Origin: Oryzias latipes
Lineage: Eukaryota > Chordata > Actinopteri > Beloniformes > Adrianichthyidae
Direction of reading: 5' to 3'
Length of the DNA stretch: 64,000 nt
Assembly (NCBI RefSeq): GCF_002234675.1
Contig: NC_019865.2
Coordinates: forward strand, 30,407,945-30,471,944
Shown: positions 56,097 through 64,000 of the stretch, one piece after another
Layout: each line of letters opens with the position of its first letter
Position numbering within the stretch: position 1 is the stretch's first letter
Notes under the pieces: model-generated
The model's database searches: none
Told to the model about the DNA's origin: nothing
The model's input: the letters and a program-made list of their open reading frames with translations, nothing else
Translations under genes and position numbers: made by a program

Positions 56097-57330
56097 GACA
56101 CATACATGCACACACTAGCACACACTCACAGACACACAAAGAATGTTTAAGCTTTACCTGGAGTTTCTATCTTTAGTTTGGGAAATATGCAAATTCAACA
56201 AGTTTAAGCGAAAAAATGTTTCGAATTCTCTTGATCTCACAGAAACGGCATTTATGTCACAGATCAGACAATAAATGGTGACTTTTATTTTCCCTAAATA
56301 TATTTAGAATATTTCCTTTTTTTTTTTTTTGCTTCTGTGTGTCATTATAGAGTCTTTCTGGTGAAGAATGTGAGAGGAAGCAGCACAGAAAATTCTGAAC
56401 TCCAGATGGATTCATTTGGTTTTAGGATTTTACATTCCCAAACATTTCTGCTAAAGCTACGGCTCCAGACTTTGACCTTATCCATAAACCTAAGTTTTAA
56501 CACAGAAAACACGTATATTCATCAAATCTTTTTTCCTCACTGTTTTTTAGAGTAAAACTAAACAGATATTCTGAATAAACTGGTCAGAACTCACCAAAGT
56601 CGACCTGGTTCTTCCCGTTTCTGTTGGTTTACAGACCTGCTGATAGACGTGTGCTGTTCCAGGAAAAACTCTGCTTCACCTACTGCTTATGCTCCATGGG
56701 GGACTGACGGCTTCATCCCACCTCTGTGTTTAATTGAGCATACTCTGCTGCACATCTGCACAGGTTTGTGTCTCTGTGAGGACCAGTTCCATGGGCTTCC
56801 CGTGTGCCTCTGAGCCTTCCCTGGGAATCAGGTTAATGTGACAGAATTCATTAAGTTAATGAGGCTTTTATTGTCTGAGTGGATCATCTCTGTCAGAAAT
56901 TCTCTCTGCCCGGCCGAGGCGACCCCACGCCCGCTGGCTTTTCTATGGGCTCACCTGTCCAGTGGGCTGTCCACTTGTTACCTGAACCAGGTGAGTCCAA
57001 ACAGAACAGGATTTTTCTCAAAAAATAAATCTGAGAACGGCTGAAGGCCTACTGAAAAATTCCAGACCCCAAACTGAAGGCAGAAGCTTTTTATTTAGGA
57101 AATCCACCAAAGTCCAACATTTTTACAGGTTTGATTGTGACTGACCCATATTTCTGACACATTTGACCAACAACAGAGAACACCTGAGACACACCTGAGA
57201 TCACGTTAGCACCCTGTGAAGCTTCAGCAGGTCAATGCAACAACAGAAATTTGAAAGACCAACTTCTGATTGACTACAGACTTTCTGAGCCTGATGGATA
57301 GTCTGTGTGGTTTAAGGATGTGATCATCAG
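56097..57330. other. No gene recognised; rad51c 3' flank
   Basis: On the minus strand an AATAAA (TTTATT on plus at about 57089) could be the rad51c polyadenylation signal. Nothing else recognised. Confidence 0.35.
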
Positions 57331-57788
57331 AGTGATCTCTGGTTGATCAGAGGGATCTCTGGTTGGTCAGAGTGATCTCTGGTTGGTCAGAGTGATCTTT
57401 GGTTGGTCAGAGTGATCTCTGGTTGGTCAGAGTGATCTCTGGTTGGTCAGAGTGATCTCTGGTTGGTCAGAGTGATCTCTGGTTGATCAGAGTGATCTCT
57501 GGTTGATCAGAGTGATCTCTGGTTGATCAGAGTGATCTCTGGTTGATCAGAGTTATCTTCGGTTGGTCAGAGTGATCTCTGGTTGATCAGAGTGATCTCT
57601 GGTTGATCAGAGTGATCTCTGGTTGATCAGAGTGATCTCTGGTTGATCAGAGTGATCTCTGGTTGATCAGAGTGATCTCTGGTTGATCAGAGTGATCTCT
57701 GGTTGATCAGAGTTATCTTCGGTTGGTCAGAGTGATCTCTGGTTGATCAGAGTTATCTTCGGTTGGTCAGAGTGATCTCTGGTTGGTT
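57331..57788. repeat. 20-bp minisatellite overlapping rad51c C-terminus
   Basis: About 23 tandem units of GGTTGATCAGAGTGATCTCT, with GGTTGGTCAG variants and AGTTATCTTC variants at 57551, 57711 and 57751. The unit contains the palindrome TGATCA. The rad51c stop (57753-57755) is inside it. Confidence 0.95.
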
Positions 57789-58901
57789 CGCGTCTCTGAA
57801 ACCCTCAGAGGTGATCTGGTATTGAATGGCCGTGTCGATGCAACAGGGAGATTTAACAATGGCCGCCACTTGCTGTGACCCCTCCCACTGCAGAATGATC
57901 CTGGTGGTGGAGGCATGGCCCCAGATCTCCCCAAGGGCTGGTACCAGATGTGATTGGCTGTCCTGCAGCCTGGTTGTCATCTGATTGGTGATTACCACAG
58001 CGATGTTGTGACGTGTTGCCATGGAGATGACCTGCTGGGCAAGACCTTGGAGTAGCCGTGTCCTTTGCGACAAGTCATCAAGGTGCTGCCGGAAGGGGAA
58101 GGCCACGCTGTCAATGACAAGGAGACGTACCCTTGGCTTGTCTCGCAGGAAGTCTGGCAGCAGGAGGAGCTCAGCCTGCAGCTCCACGTAATCATGGCAA
58201 CGCACCTGAGGGAGATGACACAGCATGAGTCAGCAATCTTCCTAATCTGCTTATTGTCATGATCACTACAGGTCACCCATGTTCATACCAGGAAAATGTT
58301 GGACAAAATGGACTCCATGTTGAAGGTCTGCATGGTGTCTTTCTGCTCGCCGTCCACAGCCAAAAGCGAGAAATGTCTGACAACGGCAGCTGCAATGTCC
58401 ACAACTCTCTGAAGAACAAAGCTTCCCTCTGTGTCCATGAAGATCACCTGAGCCTCCAGACCCCCGAAGCTCCGAGGGATCTGGATGTCCACAGACAGCT
58501 GCAGGCTGAGAGTAAAAAACAAAAGGTCAGACGATCAACAGGTCAACCGCAAGTTCAAGAAATGCACACTTAGTGACCCGCCAACGTTAAGACCCGCTCG
58601 CCCAAGAGATTTGCCCAGAGGTCACGGGTGCAGGGGCCACCCCAAACACCCTTTGCAAGGCTATCCGTCTGTTTACAAGTACAGAGTAATGATCTGAGGA
58701 CACCTTCAACTCGGTTAGATATAGATAGATAGATATAGATAGTCTTTATTGTCATTGCAACATTGTACAACGAGATTAAGGTGCAAAAATAGTCAAATAG
58801 TAAAAATAGTAAAAAATAAAATCACAATAAATAGTATAAAAACAATATAAAATACAGCAGACATAACCCACACACGCGTGAACATTCTGTCATTTTTCCA
58901 T

Positions 58902-60041
58902 TTATGACTTGTTCTTTACAGCGTTTAATGTAGTTATTGCTACGGGATAAAAACTTTCCTTGAATCTGTCAGTCCTTGTTTTGATTGACCTGAACCTTCT
59001 CCCTGATGGCAACAGTTCAAAGAGGGAGTGTCCAGGGTGTGAAATGTCCTTAAGAATGTCCTGGGCTTTTTTGAGGCAGCACGAGTTGTGGAGTTCTTCC
59101 AGAGGGGGGAGAGGGCAGCCAGTGATCTTCTGTGCCGTGTTAATGACCCTCTGAAGAGCTTTCCTCTGAGCCACTGTGCATCTGCTGAACCACACACAGA
59201 CACAGTACGTGAGGATGCTCTCAATAGAGCATCGATAAAAGGACACCAGCAGTCTCTGGGAGATGTTGTTCTTCCTGAGCACCCTTAGGAAGTGCAGTCT
59301 CTGCTGGGCCTTTTTTAGCAGCTCAGAGGTGTTTACTCCCCAGGTTAGATCCTCCTCTATGTGGACCCCCAAGAAGCGGAAGTCTGGCACTCTCTCCACA
59401 CAGACCCCGCTGATGAACAGTGGAGAAACAGCAGTTTTCTTCCTCCTGAAGTCAATAATGACCTCCTTGGTCTTTGTGGTATTGAGGAGCAGATTGTTCT
59501 CCCTACTCCACATCGTCAGCTGATCCACCTCGTCTCTATAAGCAGACTCATCTCCCCCCGAAATGAGTCCCACCACTGTCGTATCGTCTGCGAATTTGAC
59601 AGTGGTGTTGCTGTGGTGAGCAGGAATGCAGTCATGGGTGTACAGGTTGTAGAGCAGGGGGCTTAGCACGCAGCCCTGTGGGGAGCCAGTGCTGAGTGTG
59701 AGGGCCTTGGATGTGTGTGGGCCCACTCTCACTCTCTGACTGCGATCAGTAAGAAAGCTCTTGATCCAAGAGCAGGTGGAGTGTGGAAGTCCTAGTTCCA
59801 TCAGTTTATTTACCAGTTTGTGAGGGAGAATGGTATTAAACGCCGAGCTGTAATCCACAAAGAGCATCCGCACATAGCTTCCCTGTTTCTCCAGGTGGGA
59901 CAATGCAGTGTGGAGGGCTGTGACTATGGCGTCCTCTGTGGATCTCTTTGCCCTGTACGCAAACTGGTGTGGGTCCAGGGATGTTGGAAGTGGTGATGTC
60001 ATGTGACTCCGTACCAGTTTTTCGAAGCACTTCATCACCAC
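58902..60041 (-). CDS. LINE reverse transcriptase, C-terminal open frame
   Basis: 379 residues open. [70 protein letters not shown], the catalytic [42 protein letters not shown]-type thumb, and [18 protein letters not shown] near the end. It is the most intact reverse transcriptase in the window. The N-terminal part continues upstream ([20 protein letters not shown] and the ORF 60122-60517 with [20 protein letters not shown]) but is separated by a frameshift at about 60150. No endonuclease domain is seen, so it is 5' truncated. Confidence 0.85.
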   Translation of the reverse strand: MVMKCFEKLVRSHMTSPLPTSLDPHQFAYRAKRSTEDAIVTALHTALSHLEKQGSYVRMLFVDYSSAFNTILPHKLVNKLMELGLPHSTCSWIKSFLTDRSQRVRVGPHTSKALTLSTGSPQGCVLSPLLYNLYTHDCIPAHHSNTTVKFADDTTVVGLISGGDESAYRDEVDQLTMWSRENNLLLNTTKTKEVIIDFRRKKTAVSPLFISGVCVERVPDFRFLGVHIEEDLTWGVNTSELLKKAQQRLHFLRVLRKNNISQRLLVSFYRCSIESILTYCVCVWFSRCTVAQRKALQRVINTAQKITGCPLPPLEELHNSCCLKKAQDILKDISHPGHSLFELLPSGRRFRSIKTRTDRFKESFYPVAITTLNAVKNKS

Positions 60042-60121
60042 TGGGGTGAGTGCAACTGGCCGGTAGTCATTGAGACTGGTGATGTGTGTCTTCTTGGGCA
60101 GGGGGACTATAATGGAGGACT

Positions 60122-60517
60122 TCAGGCATGGTGGGACAGTAGACTGGGCAAGAGACTGGTTGAAAATCCTGGTAGGACTCCAGCCAGCTGGTCCGCGCAG
60201 TCCTTCAGAACGCGTCCAGAGACACCATCGGGTCCAGCAGCTTTCCTGGGGTTGACGGTCCTCAGTATGCTTCTCACCTCTTGCTCCTTCACGGTGAAGC
60301 TGAGGCTGCTGTGTGCCACTGGGTGAGGGTGTGTGGGTGTGTCAGAGTTTTCTACCTCGAAGCGAGTGAAGAAGAGATTCAGCTCCTCTGCCAGCGAGGA
60401 GTCAGCTTCGGCAGCACGAAGGGTGGTCCTGTAGTTGGTAAGATGCTGGACCCCTTTCCACACCTCCCTGCTGTTGTTGCTGTCCAACCAGCCTTCAATC
60501 CTCCTGTTGTAATCCAT
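60122..60517 (-). pseudogene. LINE ORF2 segment before the reverse transcriptase
   Basis: SREVWKGVQHLTNYRTT, AEELNLFFTRFEVE and [20 protein letters not shown]: the conserved linker preceding the palm in this LINE group. A frameshift near its end separates it from 58902-60041. Confidence 0.75.
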
Positions 60518-62239
60518 TTTGGCCTTCCTGATGCCTCTCTACAGGTTGGCTCGGGTTGAGCTGTAAAGAACCCTATCGCCAGACCTGAAGGCAGTGTTTA
60601 CACACCTGGAGCAAACCGTTACCCTCTCTGCCTTTCTGCTGGAGCTGGCCCACCGGTTATTCGGCTTGACTGGCTGCACCAATTGATAAAAGTTCAGATC
60701 ATCAGAAGCTTTACGGTCTGATTTTAAATGCTGCTTTTCCTAATTACTGTGATCAGGCTCACTTTTATGTTAGGCGATTCAGACTAAATAAAATCCTGTG
60801 AAAAACCACGACTTCAGTCATTGGCCATAAACATCGAGAGAAAGACGGACGTGCTGCACTTTACAATCTTTATCGTGAGAGTTAACTTATTCAAACTTTT
60901 TACTTGTTACTTTGGTTACTGACAGGTGACGCGGCGTGTGAGCTTTAACTCAGAGAGTGCTAGCAACTGCAGTGATGAGGAGATGTCTGGTATTAAGGTA
61001 CGCTGATACGTTTTTATGACATATAGATTGTTGGGAAAACGGTGAAAAGAAATGTGGATCACATTAAAATTTGTTTTAATGAGCCCAAATTCATCCGATC
61101 AAATTTCAATGATCGCTGTGTCTCATTGTTGTGGTGTAATAGTATTATTATAAGAGAATTCTGTTTATGAATTACAATGTAGCTTTTAGGACGACATCAC
61201 AACAGCACCTGTCGAGCGAGACACAGAAAGCATGTAAGAAGTGATTTAGCGGAGGTAAAATAAGCATTCTAACAAATAAACAGTTGGACCCTTTTTTCTG
61301 TTTGATAACACCACAATAGTTCCTTTACATTTGTCCGCCGCTCAACTGTTGCTACATTCCTACTCTGTTTACGTCGGCTGTTTTGGTTCAGTTGTTCTGC
61401 CCCGGGAACGGATCGTATTCAGACTGAGGAAACTCAGAGCGAACCGAAGTTCAGCCCCATTGGAAACGAACCAAGACCACCTTTAAAGATGGGTCCGAGA
61501 TGGTTCCTGGTCCCAGACCAGAGTCTGTTTGGGGGTATTCAGACTGAAAATTTGCTCAAGATTATAATAGGGGGAAACAAACTCTGAGTGTCACTGATGT
61601 GTCCAGTCTGAACACAGCCTTAGTTCCCATGAGCCAGAGCAGTAAAACAGTGGATTTAGCATTTCACACACAAACACAAAGTACACACGCTGTGTGCTCA
61701 CACTGTTCTATCTTGAACTGTCTTGCAAGAGAAAGATGACAGCTGCTGCATCACTGCGGCTCACTTGTCCTGTTTGTGAGTCTGTGTGTAACCCTGTGAT
61801 GTCATTGTATCTGGGTTTTGTCATATGTTGTCACTCACATTGTTGTTGACCACACGGAAACCTGTGCATTGTGTTTCTTTTTTGTCATGCTGTCCTCACC
61901 ACAGATGTGTTTTCCCGACTCCTGGAGCTCCACAGATTTCTGTCACCTTCCCCACAGGGAGTCCTCCTTTAAGGGCGTGGTCCAGCTGTGAGGAGAAGGT
62001 TGTGATGCTTCCACACTCTCTCTCCCGCTGGAGGAGCTCAAGAGCCGTGACAGCTTCACCTGCTTCATGGTTTGCAGCCTCCAGCGCCACCTACTGTTTA
62101 CAAACAGCCTCTGCAACAACAATGCACATGTCCAGTGAAGTCAGACTATGCAGCTCTTCTATGTGTGCACAAGCAAAACTTCTCAAGTTTTCCTACTTTG
62201 AAAATAAATAAGTTGCATTTAGTCCCACTCCGATCGTCC

Positions 62240-62610
62240 TTTGATTTATGGGACAATCCTTCCCAGTGGTCTTTTAATTATATGATGTCGTTTTTGGACA
62301 AAAATAAAAAAAACTTGTGACAGTTTCTGCAGAGCAGAAGTTTATCAGAAATTCACCCCTGAGTGAACTGTTGGCACGTGGTAAGCACGCCCCTACTTCC
62401 CATCATCCCATTGTTTCCACTCTCTCCCGCTAGCTTGCAGACCCTCACAAACACAAACCTAACATTAGCAGTGCAACAAAAATGGTGAGCAATTTCAGAG
62501 CTATCCAGTCGTTCAGTTTAGATCCAGATCCCAGCTCAGATGAGGAAAATAAAGACGTTCATGGATCTATTTGTCTGACGGTGGATGATCAGAATGGAGC
62601 AGAGCTTGTG
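62240..62610 (+). repeat. Dispersed repeat shared with 32190-32545
   Basis: Same blocks as the other copy; here an ATG at 62482 opens MVSNFRAIQSFSLDPDPSSD with a run of acids, so it may be the first exon of a lost transposase. Confidence 0.6.
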
Positions 62611-62639
62611 GCTCACCGATTGTAGCTTCTCCATCACAG

Positions 62640-63153
62640 CTTCCCCTTTTTTTTAAACAACATTTTTTCGACTTGCCCTGGAAAAATATTTGGATCCTGC
62701 ATCAGAAATTACTACTTAATAACAAGAAGAGAGATGTAAAGAACACCCACAAACTATCAGTCACCTATTTTGGAATTGTAACACTACTAAAATTTTTGGA
62801 AAGAATGTACACGTTTTATAAATCACAAATTATACTCACAATTTCAGAGGAAATTTGAATATATCATATTAGGCCGACACAAAAATAAAATAAAAACAAA
62901 CATAAAATTGGCAATTAATCTAATAATAATACTTGGTAAGTTTCATATTCACAAATCAAAATTTCTTCATCACAACTATTTTTCCCTAATTAAAGAATTA
63001 CAATCTTATTTGAACATTATAGCTTAAACAAAAAATGAAATTCTTATTTTGTAATACATGAACCATCCCCCGCCATTCTCATTGTTATGACTTTTCTTGT
63101 TCTTGTCATGCATAATTTGTTCTTCTAGTTGTTAATAAAGTTTTTCATTTTTA
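62640..63153 (+). mobile_element. L1-type LINE 3' end, 5' truncated
   Basis: The plus strand reads HLFWNCN-like text, FWKECTRFINHKLYSQFQ, NIKLAINLIIILGK and FHIHKSKF, the C-terminus of L1 ORF2, then a 3' UTR with AATAAAG at 63135. It lies in the rad51c 5' region. Confidence 0.6.
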
Positions 63154-63167
63154 AAGTTATCCTCACC

Positions 63168-63365
63168 TGCCTGGGTCCGGTCTAATCCGCGCCGTGCAGG
63201 CCCCAGTGCGGGACCGATTTAGAACCGGAGCGGGACAGACAGAGCTATTGGACCCTCGGTGCAGTTAAAACTAGACTCGGACAGAACCAGAAGCTTCCAA
63301 CTTCCCGCCGTGACAGCGCTGTGAAACGGAACTCCCACAATGCCTTTCACTTGGGCGAACTTCCG
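63168..63365 (-). promoter_or_regulatory. Possible non-coding first exon / CpG-rich promoter
   Basis: On the minus strand a GC-rich stretch without ATG ends at a good donor, CAG|GTGAGG, at 63168. It could be a 5' UTR exon of rad51c. No transcript evidence. Confidence 0.3.
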
Positions 63366-63840
63366 AGGGGGGAGGGGGGGGACTGTGCCTGACCTGTAAA
63401 TTTATAAATATTTTATATTTGTAAAAAAATAATTCAGTCCAGTTTATTATTATTTCTAGTTAGCATAAAATAAATGAATTTGATTCATGATTGAGACCTG
63501 TTTTCCATTTACTAACAACAAAAAGAGCAAAAGTAATATAACGAGGTACGAAAAATAGAGAAAACTAACGATTTAGTTTACGTAAACAAATACATTATCG
63601 CGTACTGTCGTTTTTTTAAGCATAGAATCAATTTTATTTTGAAAGTACCCTTGGGCTTTGTTTGATGACGTCCATGAGCGTCATTCAACGGCGACAGATT
63701 GAAGCATGGGGAGCCGGAGGTCTCAGCTAAATCACACGAGTTGTGTTTAGTGCGCGTACGTGTCTTTTTGGGTCTAAACCGGTTTATGAGACAAACACAG
63801 AAGGGTCTGTGGAGGGCGGAGTCCGCGTGTGTCATCTCAC

Positions 63841-63904
63841 CTGGATTATATTTCAGGTACGGAGGGTTATTTTTTTCAAGCGCTGAATTGACTATCTTCG
63901 TCAT
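63841..63904 (-). CDS. Possible first coding exon of an unknown gene
   Basis: ATG at 63904 opens MTKIVNSALEKNNPPYLKYN and runs to a consensus donor CCAG|GTGAGA (phase 1). I do not recognise it; it does not resemble the RAD51C N-terminus although the phase would fit. It could be chance. Confidence 0.2.
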
Positions 63905-64000
63905 GTTAACAAACAGTCAGAGTAAAGGCATCACTGCACCGTCTGCAAGTCTTTTATGTGTTGCACCACCAGCACAGCGTTTCATATGTAAATATCATGA

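Larger units (their letters stand above)
58700..60670 (-). mobile_element. LINE (jockey/L2-like) in rad51c intron
   Basis: Starts upstream near 60670 and ends at a 3' UTR with CTTTATTGTCATTGCAAC in the complement (58743-58760) and a short (GATA)n tract at 58717-58740. It contains the reverse transcriptase listed next and an upstream part 60122-60517. Confidence 0.8.
57753..62110 (-). pseudogene. rad51c: RAD51C-like recombinase, incomplete and possibly decaying
   Basis: Minus-strand exons 61900-62110, 58289-58505 and 57753-58205 join in phase. They encode TALELLQRERE, Walker A GAPGVGKTHLC, IFMDTEGSF, Walker B RLLVIDSVAF, FPFRQHLDDLSQRTRLLQGL, TNQMTT and LVPALGEIWGHA: clear RAD51C, an ATPase of the BCDX2 and CX3 complexes in homologous recombination. 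Oddities: the phase-1 start of the 61900-62110 exon matches the known exon 2 border, but its seventh codon is TAG. No exon 1 (N-terminal helical domain) is visible up to 64000. The region split over six exons in human RAD51C is one 453-nt exon here. The C-terminus ends NQPEITLTNRR from minisatellite sequence instead of the basic KRSR-type tail. It could be a live gene with another acceptor and upstream exon, or a degenerating copy. Confidence 0.8.

Noticed and set aside
57331-57788. Regular 20-bp repeats resembling a CRISPR array
   Set aside because: There are no spacers; units are head to tail and the host is a vertebrate.
62088-62090. Start of rad51c translation at GTG (62090)
   Set aside because: GTG is not a plausible start here; an in-frame TAG lies directly before it and RAD51C needs an N-terminal exon.

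Overview
This window is nuclear DNA from a teleost fish, probably a percomorph. The evidence is spliced vertebrate genes with GT/AG introns, and a repeat mixture typical of fish: Tc1/mariner, PIF/Harbinger, piggyBac-like and hAT-like DNA elements, L1-, L2- and Rex1-type LINEs, tRNA-headed SINEs and Ty3/gypsy LTR elements. A medaka-like (Oryzias) genome would fit, but I cannot fix the species. There are no bacterial operons and no CRISPR.

Four host genes are supported, all on the minus strand. (1) 11109-12785 is an intronless HIPK-like protein kinase. (2) 20787-31888 is tsr2, an eS26 chaperone / pre-rRNA processing factor, in five exons of 173 codons; its third intron is 10.1 kb and packed with mobile DNA. 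(3) 41220-52060 is a group III metabotropic glutamate receptor, best matched to grm6, in 14 coding exons that join in frame to 900 residues. (4) 57753-62110 is rad51c, a RAD51 paralogue. Its 5' coding exon is missing, there is an in-frame TAG in the first visible exon, its whole C-terminal half is one exon, and its stop codon lies inside a 20-bp minisatellite.

Regions. 1-2565: L1-type LINE with intact ORF1 and frameshifted ORF2. 2960-4445: decayed gypsy chromovirus 3' end, piggyBac-like fragment and Rex1-like LINE tail, then a (TCTA)n tract. 6873-9290: GC-rich poly(A) retroposon bounded by a perfect 14-bp target duplication. 11-13 kb: kinase and upstream DNA. 13.9-18.9 kb: decayed gypsy and LINE broken by three nested DNA elements. 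20.8-31.9 kb: tsr2 with three Harbinger-type elements in its large intron; one of them hosts a second GC-rich retroposon, a small hAT-like element and a Tc1 copy with an open transposase frame. 32890-34817: fold-back DNA transposon with about 580-bp terminal inverted repeats. 36.5-41.1 kb: Harbinger and LINE remnants. 41.2-52.1 kb: grm6. 54837-55627: solo LTR with a 5-bp duplication. 57.3-62.1 kb: rad51c with a LINE in its intron. 62.6-63.2 kb: L1 3' end.

The genes are unrelated housekeeping, signalling and neuronal genes and do not form a pathway. The strongest candidate for something undescribed is the GC-rich, non-coding, poly(A)-tailed retroposon family. It has three copies sharing one 3' end; two carry exact 12-14 bp target duplications, and one has an empty-site paralogue in the same window. 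The rad51c/minisatellite junction is the second.
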